Of a DNA stretch of 60,336 bases, positions 1 through 7,959 are shown piece after piece (the stretch's first letter is position 1; each line of letters starts with the position of its first letter). The notes beneath the pieces were generated by a model, which was not told where the DNA came from, searched no databases, and worked only from the letters and a program-made list of their open reading frames with translations. Source of the stretch: Kalymmatonema hyalinum WJT4-NPBG1. GTDB taxonomy: Bacteria; Cyanobacteriota; Cyanobacteriia; Cyanobacteriales; Nostocaceae. The translations under genes were made by a program, and so were the position numbers. Where the stretch lies: assembly GCA_019359075.1 (NCBI GenBank), contig JAHHIB010000054.1:1-60336 (forward strand). The letters are read 5' to 3'.

Positions 1-227
1 ACTGTTTAGAGCTAATGACAATAAGTACCGAAAAAATACGACTTTGGGATAGCGACATAGTAAGCGATCGCATCCGCCAAAGAGATAACGGGAAAAGTCA
101 GGCTGTTTTTCTTGCGCTTACCCTGACATCAATATGCTTTAACACTCAATTAAAAAATTGGCATATTTGAATAGATATGCAGTTTTTATTTAGAGTGCGT
201 ATAAATATTGTATATATCCCCTAATTT

Positions 228-255
228 CTATCAAAAAACGGTCGTTTTTTGATAG
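228..255. repeat. perfect 13-bp inverted repeat with 2-nt loop
   Basis: CTATCAAAAAACG at 228-240 pairs exactly with CGTTTTTTGATAG at 243-255 around GT. A flanking CCCC (218-221) and GGGG (255-258) could lengthen the stem. The six-T run lies inside the right arm, so this is not a standard Rho-independent terminator. It could be a cruciform or the relic of a palindromic element. Confidence 0.75.
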
Positions 256-377
256 GGGTAAAACCTTAACTTTTGCTTCATCATCGATTTCCGAAAACCT
301 TGAAAGAATAAGGTGTTCCCGGCGTGGTCTTTGGGAAGCGCTGGATACCCCATTTTTGACAGGGTTCAGGCTTGTAA

Positions 378-478
378 ATTTTTAGAATTAAATGGACTCC
401 TGTTTAAACAGGATCATTTTTCACTGTTAAAGGTGCCACTTATTAATGAAGAATAAGTGCCAAATAATCCTGAAATTC
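378..478 (+). repeat. dispersed ~100-bp mini-element, copy A
   Basis: This segment is similar, by eye, to the reverse complement of 50685-50790. Both share a TTTAGAATTA start, CTGTTTAAACAG in the middle, TTTTCACTGTTAAAGGTGCC, and AGTGCCAAATAATCC near the end. The ends of copy B are inverted repeats of each other, so it may be a non-autonomous mobile element. No transposase is attached to either copy. Confidence 0.6.
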
Positions 479-621
479 TTTGAAACATTGGTTTGATAGT
501 GATAGGATGCCACAGCAGTTAGCGATGGGAAAAGCTGGTTTTGACGTCTGCTGAAATAATAAGCGTTCAAACAATTAGGCTATCACTTGTACCATTGATA
601 CAGCAGTCAGATGATACAGCA

Positions 622-1557
622 ATGTCCCGGTCCGAGTCCCAGTTTCAGCCACTTAAAGACAAATTCCAATGTATCGCCTTTTTAGAAGGTTCGTATTTGC
701 CCAGTGCCGATAACCTACGACAGGGAATCCTGGTACTGGTTGATGGTGTTATATTACCTGCCTATTTGGATAAACAAGCGATCGCGCTACGCGGAATGGG
801 CAAATGGAAAGAAGGAGAAATCACCTGCTTTAATTGTTACCCGCATTCATCCCTTCAACCCCCGTACTATTTCGTTCACCTTAATCGCCCGTCCCCCAAT
901 TGTCCATCAGCAACAGCCCATGTATCTGGGGTGGTGCGACAGGTTGACGAGGATTCTTACCTAGTGCTCGTTCATCGCAACGAAAAACCACCAAGTGGGC
1001 AAGAGAAAAGCCCCCGCTGGAAGGCGTTTCCAGTGCGTGTTTACCACAGCAAGGTTAATCCAGGCTGGCTCAATCACTTTTGTTATTTTGAGTGCCGCTT
1101 TCAACAAGGAAGGTTGGAAGCAATACAGGCTGAAGTGATTAGACAGCCGCTCAAGCCCAAGTCAAAGAAACAACACTTTGCGCCAGCCCCCGTTGGCGTT
1201 GCTAGTAATGTAGTACAAAGCACCGTAGAAAAGAAAACAACCATGAACAGCGCTACCAGGCTAGAAGTCACACTCAAAATGAATCAAATTCCTACCCCGC
1301 AAGCAACAAAGGATGGAACGCACCTTTTTAAGGTTCAATATGGCGATCGCGTCGTCAGTTTCAGTGTCAAGCAAAAGACCTGGCAGAAAGTTGCGAACTC
1401 AGCCAAATCAATGGATTACTTCGTCATCGCGGTTAGCGGTGGCATGGGACCAAACACAGATGACGGATTTGAATTGCTCAACGCTTCTGCCCAATGCTTT
1501 CAAGGAAAAGCACCAAAGGAATCCAAAGAAGCCACACAGAACAATGCCCAATCCTGA
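622..1557 (+). CDS. hypothetical protein
   Basis: A 311-residue protein I do not recognise. The ATG at 622 opens MSRSESQFQPLKDK; an in-frame TTG at 541 would add 27 residues, but neither start has an obvious ribosome binding site. The protein is soluble, with no signal peptide or membrane segment. A lysine-rich linker around residues 180-200 separates an N-terminal half from a C-terminal third (KVQYGDRVVSFSVKQKTW) that looks like a small beta-rich module. A HIP1 octamer lies inside the gene near 1343. It stands alone, 260 bp upstream of a convergent toxin-antitoxin pair, and has no operon partner. Confidence 0.65.
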   Translation: MSRSESQFQPLKDKFQCIAFLEGSYLPSADNLRQGILVLVDGVILPAYLDKQAIALRGMGKWKEGEITCFNCYPHSSLQPPYYFVHLNRPSPNCPSATAHVSGVVRQVDEDSYLVLVHRNEKPPSGQEKSPRWKAFPVRVYHSKVNPGWLNHFCYFECRFQQGRLEAIQAEVIRQPLKPKSKKQHFAPAPVGVASNVVQSTVEKKTTMNSATRLEVTLKMNQIPTPQATKDGTHLFKVQYGDRVVSFSVKQKTWQKVANSAKSMDYFVIAVSGGMGPNTDDGFELLNASAQCFQGKAPKESKEATQNNAQS

Positions 1558-1699
1558 TAAAGGGGAGCCGAAACTGAATGATTGCAAGGTGTTGTTAAGA
1601 CACCTAATACGCCGTTATTGCTAAAACTCCATCAATTCCGGTTTTTCTCTAAGAAAAAGATGCGTGGGAAAAATTTACAGTCTACTCTCCCTGTTTTGA

Positions 1700-1790
1700 G
1701 CCAGTTGAGCGAAGCGATCTGACTGAGCGCTGCGCGTGTTAGCTGCCAGCAGAACGACTCGCTTTCAACAGCGCTCGGTCAGCAACTGGC
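1700..1790. repeat. nested inverted repeat in the 1.6-1.8 kb spacer
   Basis: GCCAGTTG (1700-1707) pairs with CAACTGGC (1783-1790), and inside it CTGACTGAGCGCTG (1719-1732) pairs with CAGCGCTCGGTCAG (1769-1782) with one mismatch. The whole could form one interrupted long hairpin between two convergent genes, and may act as a bidirectional transcription stop or be a miniature-element remnant. Confidence 0.6.
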
Positions 1791-1821
1791 ATTATACCAA
1801 AGCAATTTCATTATGCAGCAT

Positions 1822-2268
1822 TCAAGATGTTACATCTGTGGGGTGATGTGCTGTAATTTCAGTGTAACGGGTAAAGTCATCGATATTAAAAGTCATAATA
1901 TGGCTAACACCATGAACGTACATGGAAGCCACCATACGGGCATCATGCACTTTAACGCCGGATACCTTATAGTCTACGATTAAACGCCGCCATTCAGTAT
2001 GAACGGCTTCACTATCCGGTAAGAAAGTAAAGTAACGCTCTATGATTTGCGCTCTAAAGTCTGTTTCCTCAATGGATAAACCAAAGCCGCCTCGTGCTGT
2101 TGAGGGGCGGGTGCATACGTTCCAAAATTCTGCTAGGTTTTGCGACGTGTAACAGACTTCCTCTCCCCGGATCAGCAGAGAGTATATAGCATCACGAACG
2201 AGAATGTGATTCGGGTCAGATGGGGCAATAAACCGTAATAGGATGTTTGTATCCGCCATGTAAGGCAT
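1822..2268 (-). CDS. PIN-domain toxin (VapC-like ribonuclease)
   Basis: A 148-residue PIN-domain protein. The acidic metal-binding set is visible: D6 in MADTN, E47 in NLAEFW, D109 in VHDAR and D130 in TFNIDDF. PIN toxins of the VapC group cleave RNA, often tRNA or rRNA. The gene follows a small putative antitoxin gene, sharing one base with its stop codon, which implies a coupled two-gene operon. An internal ATG (residue 4) is an equally good start. Family assignment is firm; the RNA target cannot be read from sequence. Confidence 0.9.
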   Translation of the reverse strand: MPYMADTNILLRFIAPSDPNHILVRDAIYSLLIRGEEVCYTSQNLAEFWNVCTRPSTARGGFGLSIEETDFRAQIIERYFTFLPDSEAVHTEWRRLIVDYKVSGVKVHDARMVASMYVHGVSHIMTFNIDDFTRYTEITAHHPTDVTS

Positions 2269-2594
2269 CAGTCGTGATTCCCATAGATGCTTTCACGGGT
2301 GAAGGCTTCTGGCGGTAAAACAGGTATTTCTGACGCTCCCTGAGTAAGTCTTTTCATGTCGGCTGCCCATTGTTTCGGGTCAAAAGGACGCTTTTTCCCT
2401 TGAACGGTAAATGTGTGTTTTTGTCTTCCTAACGTACCTTCTGTTGAACGTGGCACGGATGCACCATAAATATCCTGTTCAATCAAATCGCGGACGTATG
2501 CGGCTCTGTCACCGCCTTTCTCACGAACCCGTTCATCAATAAGGTTGAGCAGCGGTTCGCTTATTCCCGTTACCGAAATGATGTTATTATCCAT
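2268..2594 (-). CDS. putative antitoxin of PIN toxin
   Basis: A 108-residue protein directly upstream of, and overlapping by one base, the PIN toxin gene. The start at 2594 is preceded by a GGGGAAGAGA ribosome binding site. The N-terminal half (TGISEPLLNLIDERV, then GDRAAYVRDLIEQDI) reads like a ribbon-helix-helix/CopG-type DNA-binding segment: a short strand, then two helices. The C-terminal half is rich in K, P and F and would wrap the toxin. Antitoxin identity is inferred from position and size as much as from sequence. Confidence 0.75.
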   Translation of the reverse strand: MDNNIISVTGISEPLLNLIDERVREKGGDRAAYVRDLIEQDIYGASVPRSTEGTLGRQKHTFTVQGKKRPFDPKQWAADMKRLTQGASEIPVLPPEAFTRESIYGNHD

Positions 2595-2747
2595 GTTGTC
2601 TCTTCCCCTTGATCATGCAACGCCTAAATGACAGTCAATTGTACGCGGCATTTTACCTCATTTTTTTATATAGCCTACTTCTGCTGACTGCCTAGCCATA
2701 ATTTCAGCTTAAGGCACTCCAATGAACCAAAGTGGAATTCTTTGACC

Positions 2748-3074
2748 TTATAGGGACACCACAGTTTCAGCATCCTGGTTTCCCGCATGACGGGGGCGAA
2801 GATGTAAGGTGATTTCCGTATCGAGTCGCTTGAGGAAAGTAAGGAGTTTGCCCTCGCTAAACCGTTGAAACTCTCCTTTCATCAGATGAGAGACTTCTGG
2901 CTGTGGGATGCCGAGTAGGTCACTGATTTCGCGCTGTTTCAGGTTACGTTGTTTCAAGAGGCGGAGCACCTGAATCCCTATCTTGCCACGGGTGAAAAGT
3001 TCGTCTGCATCCTCTAAATCGAGATCAGCGAAGACGTTGCCACTGCTTTCTTCAAAAACGGGTTCTTCTGTCAT
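2748..3074 (-). CDS. XRE-family HTH antitoxin (HigA-like)
   Basis: A 108-residue protein with a Cro/C1-type helix-turn-helix at roughly residues 45-70 (KQREISDLLGIPQPEVSHLM), the arrangement of HigA-like antitoxins that repress their own operon and neutralise a RelE/HigB-type toxin. Its ATG overlaps the stop of the upstream toxin gene by four bases (ATGA, 3071-3074), so the pair has the toxin-first order typical of higBA. A 29-residue acidic N-terminal tail precedes the HTH. Confidence 0.85.
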   Translation of the reverse strand: MTEEPVFEESSGNVFADLDLEDADELFTRGKIGIQVLRLLKQRNLKQREISDLLGIPQPEVSHLMKGEFQRFSEGKLLTFLKRLDTEITLHLRPRHAGNQDAETVVSL

Positions 3075-3313
3075 GACTGTTCCTCCCTTGCCAGTGCGTC
3101 CTTATAGCGTTGTTTAATCAGGTCAACGTCACTTTGTGGGGTTTTAATACCTTTTTTCGATTTCTTTTGAAAAGCGTGCAGAACATAGACTTTCTCCCCA
3201 ATCTTTACCGCGTAAACCGCCCTGTACGTGTCGGTATCGTAGCGTTTAACAATTTCGTACACGCCACTGCCAACCTGTAGCGATCGCCTACACTGGACCC
3301 TCTGCACTATCAT
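3071..3313 (-). CDS. HigB/Gp49-like toxin, N-terminally shortened
   Basis: An 80-residue protein carrying the C-terminal half of the phage Gp49-like/HigB family: YDTDTYRAVYAVKIGEKVY followed by HAFQKKSKKGI and a closing basic helix. Members are usually about 110-120 residues. Here the first 12 residues (MIVQRVQCRRSL) do not resemble the family and an in-frame stop lies about 40 bases upstream, so the first strand and helix seem to be lost. The start is preceded by a G-run rather than a well-spaced ribosome binding site. The toxin may therefore be inactive while the antitoxin is kept. Confidence 0.7.
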   Translation of the reverse strand: MIVQRVQCRRSLQVGSGVYEIVKRYDTDTYRAVYAVKIGEKVYVLHAFQKKSKKGIKTPQSDVDLIKQRYKDALAREEQS

Positions 3314-3413
3314 ACTCCCACCCCCCCTGAAGGTTACAATTAAAGTCTGATATAATCACAACACATTACGATTTAACTATCGCTACAACCAAAAAGCTAA
3401 GTAGCAATAGAAG

Positions 3414-3468
3414 CTAAGCTTGTGGTCGAGCTTAGTTTAGATCTCATTTCTCGATAATGTTTCGAGAA
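3414..3468 (+). promoter_or_regulatory. two small hairpins upstream of the CHAT gene
   Basis: In the 286-bp gap before the CHAT gene, CTAAGCT (3414-3420) pairs with AGCTTAG (3429-3435), and TTCTCGA (3448-3454) pairs with TCGAGAA (3462-3468). They sit 130-185 bp before the start codon and could be operators or leader structures. No terminator T-run follows either one. Confidence 0.35.
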
Positions 3469-3599
3469 GTAGAGGGTAAAGATAATTGCGAAGTATCCAG
3501 AGTCGTCGCGTGTAAATGTTAATCTATTTATAGGGCAGTAAATTATAACATTTCTCTGAAATATCATTGAATTAACTTTAAATTCTTCTTGTAATTTCT

Positions 3600-4604
3600 A
3601 TGAACGATAGCCCTGTATTAAAGTCAATCTTGTTGCTAGCAGCAAATCCGAAAGGAATAAAAAGTTTGCGTTTGCAAGAAGAGGAGCGAGATATTAGGGA
3701 AAGATTACGTTTAGCCGGATACGGCAAAATACCTATCAATTCCACTGGCGCGACCCGACCAAGAGATATCCAACAAGCAATGTTGGATTTTAAGCCACAG
3801 ATCGTGCATTTTAGCGGTCATGGGGCAGGGCAAGATGGTTTAGTTTTTGAAGATGCAACGGGACAAGAAAAATTAGTTAGTTCAGAGGCATTAGCAAGCT
3901 TATTTAAGCTTTTTTCTAATCGGGTTGAATGTGTTGTTCTCAATGCTTGTTACTCACAATTTCAAGCTGAGGCGATCGCTCAAAATATTGAGTACGTCAT
4001 TGGTATGGGTCAGGCTATCGGTGATCGTGCTGCAATTGAATTTGCTGTTGGCTTTTATACTGCCTTGGCATCTGAAGAATCAATTGAATTTGCCTATATG
4101 TTAGGTTGTAATGCCATCCAACTAGAAGGAATTCCAGAACATTTGACACCTGTACTTTTCAAGAGAGGGAAATTAATTTTATCCCGTCTAGATAATAACA
4201 ATTCTTTAGAACAGGACGAAGCCAAACGCTTGGAGTTTGATACCTTAGTTGCGGCTTTACGCCTCGATCACCTAGAAACAGAAGGTATGCTTGAGTTATT
4301 AGCTAGAAAGTTTGAACAAGCACTACCTCATAACACTACTGTAAATCGAAATATTTCATTACTATCTAATAAACGCTCAATTCAGAAAATTACGCTTCAA
4401 CTAGATAAACATAACTATGAAATAAGCCGACAATCTAGCGGCATATTTAAAGCTAGGATTATGAAGCTAGTTCGAGGAATTGTAATAAAAACGAATGAAG
4501 TTTCTGTTCATGAGTGGATTGGCGAAATTGTTCATGAGCTTATTCGGCTCGCAGCACAGAGTGAAGACATTCGTCTTGCTTTAGATAATTTTCTAGCTAG
4601 TTAG
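3600..4604 (+). CDS. CHAT-domain caspase-like protease
   Basis: A 334-residue protein. Residues 1-190 form a CHAT (caspase HetF associated with TPR) peptidase domain, with the catalytic pair visible as H74 in HFSGHG and C117 in VLNACYS. Residues 205-330 are a helical region that I cannot assign; it may be an effector-associated or adaptor domain. CHAT domains act as cysteine proteases triggered by partner sensors in bacterial conflict systems (established for the clan). Here there is no fused NTPase or TPR. The next gene starts one base after the stop at 4604, so the CHAT protein is probably made and works with the two YbjQ-like proteins downstream. Confidence 0.85.
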   Translation: MNDSPVLKSILLLAANPKGIKSLRLQEEERDIRERLRLAGYGKIPINSTGATRPRDIQQAMLDFKPQIVHFSGHGAGQDGLVFEDATGQEKLVSSEALASLFKLFSNRVECVVLNACYSQFQAEAIAQNIEYVIGMGQAIGDRAAIEFAVGFYTALASEESIEFAYMLGCNAIQLEGIPEHLTPVLFKRGKLILSRLDNNNSLEQDEAKRLEFDTLVAALRLDHLETEGMLELLARKFEQALPHNTTVNRNISLLSNKRSIQKITLQLDKHNYEISRQSSGIFKARIMKLVRGIVIKTNEVSVHEWIGEIVHELIRLAAQSEDIRLALDNFLAS

Positions 4605-5699
4605 GTGAAGTATATGCCGTTTTGGTGGCAAAAGTTTGGAGAGGATAAGCAAAAGAGGGAAGCACGAGCCAAAAGCTTGAAAGTGCTGAAAATGGGTAAA
4701 ATTCCACTTGAAGCTCAACATCGTATTCAGTTACAGAAGGACGAAAGTAATAACTTTTTTGCCAGTGAACTCACCAATACTGAGCATTTACTAATGCGTG
4801 AGGCAGGCTACGAACCAATTGGTTTGGTGACAGGAACTTCTTTTTACAGAGTTAGTCATCAAGATTATTTTCGTAACCTTCTAGGTGGTTCTGCACTATT
4901 AAAGCGTGACGTTTTACAAGATCCGCAGGATTTGCAAGGTAGTTCTAACTGTAATTGCCCCAGATGCGTACAAGAATATTGGGGATTTATGGGCGAGATA
5001 CCGCTTTTAACTCAAATTCAATTAGAGGCGCGGGAATTAGCGATTGATCGCTTACAGCAAGAGGCAGCCTTATTAGGAGCACATGGTGTTATCGGAGTAT
5101 ATCTGAAATCTCAAGAACATGACTGGAGTTCTAAAGCTATTGAATTTACAGCAATTGGTACAGCAATTCGATTACCAAATCGAGCATTAGAGCAACACCC
5201 CTTTATTACCAACTTGAGTGGTCAGGAGTTTTGGAAACTTCAGCAAGCAGGGTATTACCCAAAAGGTTTAGTAATCGGTCTTTGTTCTTACTATGTACGC
5301 CCTAGTAATCTTACAAATGCCATCATGAATTCACACCTTTTGTTTCAGTCTGCTCAATCTCTTACAAAAGAATTTAGAGAATTTAGCCAACAGGAACTAG
5401 ACGAATATACAGAAGGTATAAAGTCAGCCTGCCGCCTAGCTAGAAGCCGACTCACCGAAAATACTTACAAATGTGAAGCTGAGGGAGCAGTTGGAGTAAG
5501 CGTTGGTACTTATATCAAGGATATAGAGTACGAAAGGGGTGAATTGAAAGCTCGCGATCTTCTAATTCACTGTCTTGCTGTGGGAACTGCTATTGTTTTC
5601 GATAAGCAATGTACTCGATCATCAATTAGTTCACCTCTACTGTCCTATAACTTGGCTGCTAGCAAGTTGGAACACTGGAAGTATAGCAAGTTAAGATAG
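4605..5699 (+). CDS. tandem YbjQ-like (UPF0145) domain protein
   Basis: A 364-residue protein starting at GTG 4605 directly after the CHAT stop (ATG 4614 is an alternative). It contains two copies of a YbjQ/UPF0145-like fold, about residues 50-190 and 198-345. Each has the helix ARELAIDRLQQEAALLGAHG or its equivalent, followed by a strand and EFTAIGTAI. YbjQ-type proteins form oligomeric barrels annotated as possible heavy-metal binders; the function is unproved. A cysteine cluster C116-x-C118-x2-C121 is inserted in the first copy and could bind metal. No membrane segment. Its job with the CHAT protein is unknown; it could be a substrate, sensor or effector. Confidence 0.75.
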   Translation: MKYMPFWWQKFGEDKQKREARAKSLKVLKMGKIPLEAQHRIQLQKDESNNFFASELTNTEHLLMREAGYEPIGLVTGTSFYRVSHQDYFRNLLGGSALLKRDVLQDPQDLQGSSNCNCPRCVQEYWGFMGEIPLLTQIQLEARELAIDRLQQEAALLGAHGVIGVYLKSQEHDWSSKAIEFTAIGTAIRLPNRALEQHPFITNLSGQEFWKLQQAGYYPKGLVIGLCSYYVRPSNLTNAIMNSHLLFQSAQSLTKEFREFSQQELDEYTEGIKSACRLARSRLTENTYKCEAEGAVGVSVGTYIKDIEYERGELKARDLLIHCLAVGTAIVFDKQCTRSSISSPLLSYNLAASKLEHWKYSKLR

Positions 5700-5740
5700 G
5701 CAACTTTGCTGTAAGCATATTCATTTAACAGGATAGTGCC

Positions 5741-6586
5741 ATGTTTGATGATTCCAATCAATTAGATGCGAGTACTACCACTCCACATAATATACCTACT
5801 CACGGTTTTGAGCGATTGCAAAGTATGCGTGGTGAAGGTGGGCATCCTCGCTTATTCACTAGTGATTTGTCGGTTAATGAATTTTTGCTAATTAAAGAAG
5901 CAGGATTTGAGCCTCTAGGGTTAGTTGTTGGCTGCTCGATTTATCATACAGGTTATCAAGTGGCTGGTTGGAATCAAAGTCAGGAAATGACAGTGCTATC
6001 CCAAGCAATGTATCACGCTCGTGAACTGGCTATGAGCCGTATGGAAGAAGAAGCTGATGCTCTAGGTGCTGATGGAATCGTAGCAGTACGTCTTACAGCT
6101 AAACATACAGAGTGGGGACGGCACTTAATTGAGTTTGTAGCTATTGGCACTGCTGTTTACGCTACTGATCGGCAGGCATCATACCGTACGATACACGGCA
6201 AACCTTTTACTAGTGATTTATCTGGTCAAGATTTTTGGACCCTGTTGAAAGCGGGCTACCGACCTGTAGGTATGGTGATGGGAAGCTGCGTGTACCATAT
6301 TGCCTACCAAGGTTTAAGGCAACGGCTACAGAACTTAACCAAAAATATTGAAATGGCAGACTTTACCCAAGCTCTATATGATGCACGTGAATTAGCAATA
6401 GAACGGATGCAACAAGAGGCTATGCACCTGCAGGCAGAAGGAATTGTAGGTGTACAGATTAGTGAAGGAAGCTATAGCTGGGACTCACATATCATTGAAT
6501 TCTTTGTAGTGGGTACTGCCGTAGTTCCTATGAGGAGCGATCATCATATTCCTCCTCCTCAACTTGTTTTGTCTTTGAATGAATAA
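5741..6586 (+). CDS. second tandem YbjQ-like protein
   Basis: A 281-residue paralogue of the preceding gene, 41 bp downstream on the same strand. Its two YbjQ-like repeats lie at about residues 38-142 and 155-264. Both carry ARELA, then a glutamate-rich helix, then an EF-x2-(I/V)GTAV strand. Each repeat opens with a similar (F)TSDLS segment, and LFTSDLS here matches FASELT in the upstream protein, so the four repeats of the operon descend from one unit. It lacks the cysteine cluster of its neighbour. The operon appears to be CHAT, YbjQ2, YbjQ2. Confidence 0.75.
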   Translation: MFDDSNQLDASTTTPHNIPTHGFERLQSMRGEGGHPRLFTSDLSVNEFLLIKEAGFEPLGLVVGCSIYHTGYQVAGWNQSQEMTVLSQAMYHARELAMSRMEEEADALGADGIVAVRLTAKHTEWGRHLIEFVAIGTAVYATDRQASYRTIHGKPFTSDLSGQDFWTLLKAGYRPVGMVMGSCVYHIAYQGLRQRLQNLTKNIEMADFTQALYDARELAIERMQQEAMHLQAEGIVGVQISEGSYSWDSHIIEFFVVGTAVVPMRSDHHIPPPQLVLSLNE

Positions 6587-7263
6587 GCTTTTGTAGTAAA
6601 GGGTTGTAGATGCCAGTGCTGAGTAACTTCCTTGCCCGATCGCACCTGGGCGATTGCAATTGGAGAAAATAAGCCCCGACCGCGCAAGAACGGTACACCG
6701 CATTGGCTTCTAAAACCATTGTCATTGCTTAGTTGCGACAAGTGTTAGTAAGAAATTTTCTGCTGAGTTTCTTACTTTGTGCTTTCCTAAAACATTTTTA
6801 CCTTCAAAATACTATGCCCAAGACAGCCCGTATAGGGACTGCATCTCCTGCCACTTATGCCAAGCCCAGCCTGGCTTGTACTCCAATTATCGGGGGGATA
6901 AAGCGGTTGCCGTCGGCAATCGCTTTATCCCCCCGACCCCTTACAATCATTATCATTTTGCATCCTATTCCCAGCTTCAGCCCCCAGAATTCCGAGTCCG
7001 GTCACTGTGGGTAGGTCTTGAGTTAGCCTGAACTTTAGGCAGGAGGATTTGCACCTCCATCAAGGGAGAGTTCAGGAAACATATTTCCTGGATGACTTAT
7101 TACTTATAGCGTTCGGTCATCAACGAATCGCACTCTGGAAGTCTCTTACTTCTCCTTCTTGATGACTGCTAGAAAACGAGCGCGTTCAAGCGCTACTATC
7201 ACCAATTACTGCCTGCTTTAAAACTTCTGCAATAATAAAGTATTATTATCCGCAATTGCAGCA
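6587..7263. other. intergenic region between YbjQ operon and integrase
   Basis: No gene I would accept. It contains a long perfect hairpin (6891-6935, listed separately). An AATAATA/TATTATT inverted repeat lies about 20-40 bp before the integrase start and could be a promoter or recombinase operator. Confidence 0.5.
6891..6935. repeat. 15-bp perfect inverted repeat with stacked inner stem
   Basis: CGGGGGGATAAAGCG (6891-6905) is exactly complementary to CGCTTTATCCCCCCG (6921-6935). After one G-T pair, TTGCC (6907-6911) pairs with GGCAA (6915-6919) around a GTC loop. The result is a nearly uninterrupted 21-pair hairpin in an otherwise gene-free stretch, without a terminator T-run on either strand. 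It could be a cruciform, a protein-binding palindrome or a small mobile palindrome. Confidence 0.75.
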
Positions 7264-7959
7264 GTGAAAGTTGACCGTCACGGGAAAGCCAAGGTTCTGA
7301 CCACCGAAGAGATTCAACGCCTTTTTTCAGAGGGGTTGTTGACGCTACGCGACCGAACTTTGTGCGCGGTCATGCTTTATACGGCTTGCCGGGTCAGGGA
7401 AGCTGTCACCCTGAGTATCAGGGATGTCTATGACAGCAAAGGACGAGTTAGACCAGAGCTTATCATTCGCAAGGGGAACACTAAGGGCAAACTGGCTACC
7501 CGTACCATTCCAGTGATGGATGATCTGCGGCGGTACCTGGAAGTGTATAAACCTAAACCTTCAGAGGATGGCTACCTGTTCCCTGGCAACTGGGGACGGG
7601 GGCATTTGCATGAAGAGTATGCGTCTCTCATCTTTCGGGAAGGGTGCAGGCGTGCGGACATTGAGGGCGCGTCCACCCACAGCTGCCGCCGGACTGCCTT
7701 GACCATTATGCACCGGAACAATGTCCCACTAAGGGTGATTCAGGAAATCAGTGGGCATCGCAACTTGGAGCAGTTGCAACGGTATCTGGAGGTGGAACAA
7801 GACCAGGTGCGGGGAGCGATCGCCATGTTGAGCATGATCTCGCCCGTGCCAACGGAATTGATAGCAGAAGAGACCTGGAACACGGCTCACCGCCAAAAAC
7901 TACCCAAAAAGATCAGGAAACAGATTTATACCGATCCAACCCAATCCCCGCCGTTTTAG
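7264..7959 (+). CDS. tyrosine recombinase/integrase, catalytic-domain type
   Basis: A 231-residue tyrosine recombinase beginning at GTG. The catalytic set is complete: R43 in ACRVREA, a lysine in the KGNTKGK hairpin, H139-x2-R142 in THSCRR, H165 in ISGHR and nucleophile Y174 in LQRYLEV. It lacks the N-terminal core-binding domain of lambda-type integrases; short versions like this are common on cyanobacterial mobile DNA. It could integrate or excise the element or resolve plasmid multimers. The last 60 bases overlap the 3' end of the convergent primase gene, so the two may limit each other by antisense transcription. Confidence 0.85.
   Translation: MKVDRHGKAKVLTTEEIQRLFSEGLLTLRDRTLCAVMLYTACRVREAVTLSIRDVYDSKGRVRPELIIRKGNTKGKLATRTIPVMDDLRRYLEVYKPKPSEDGYLFPGNWGRGHLHEEYASLIFREGCRRADIEGASTHSCRRTALTIMHRNNVPLRVIQEISGHRNLEQLQRYLEVEQDQVRGAIAMLSMISPVPTELIAEETWNTAHRQKLPKKIRKQIYTDPTQSPPF

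Larger units (their letters stand above)
1..621. other. non-coding left edge with repeats
   Basis: I see no convincing gene before the ATG at 622. The stretch holds a HIP1 octamer near 74, a perfect 13-bp inverted repeat (228-255) and one copy of a roughly 100-bp mini-element (378-478); both are listed separately. A TTG at 541 could extend the following gene by 27 residues. Confidence 0.6.

Noticed and set aside
3071-3313. Considered a sequencing frameshift hiding the toxin N-terminus
   Set aside because: Upstream DNA in the other frames does not encode a recognisable Gp49-like N-terminus, so true truncation is more likely.
6733-7031. Overlapping plus-strand frames in two phases
   Set aside because: They run through the 45-nt palindrome, are proline-rich low-quality translations in both phases, and neither resembles a protein family.
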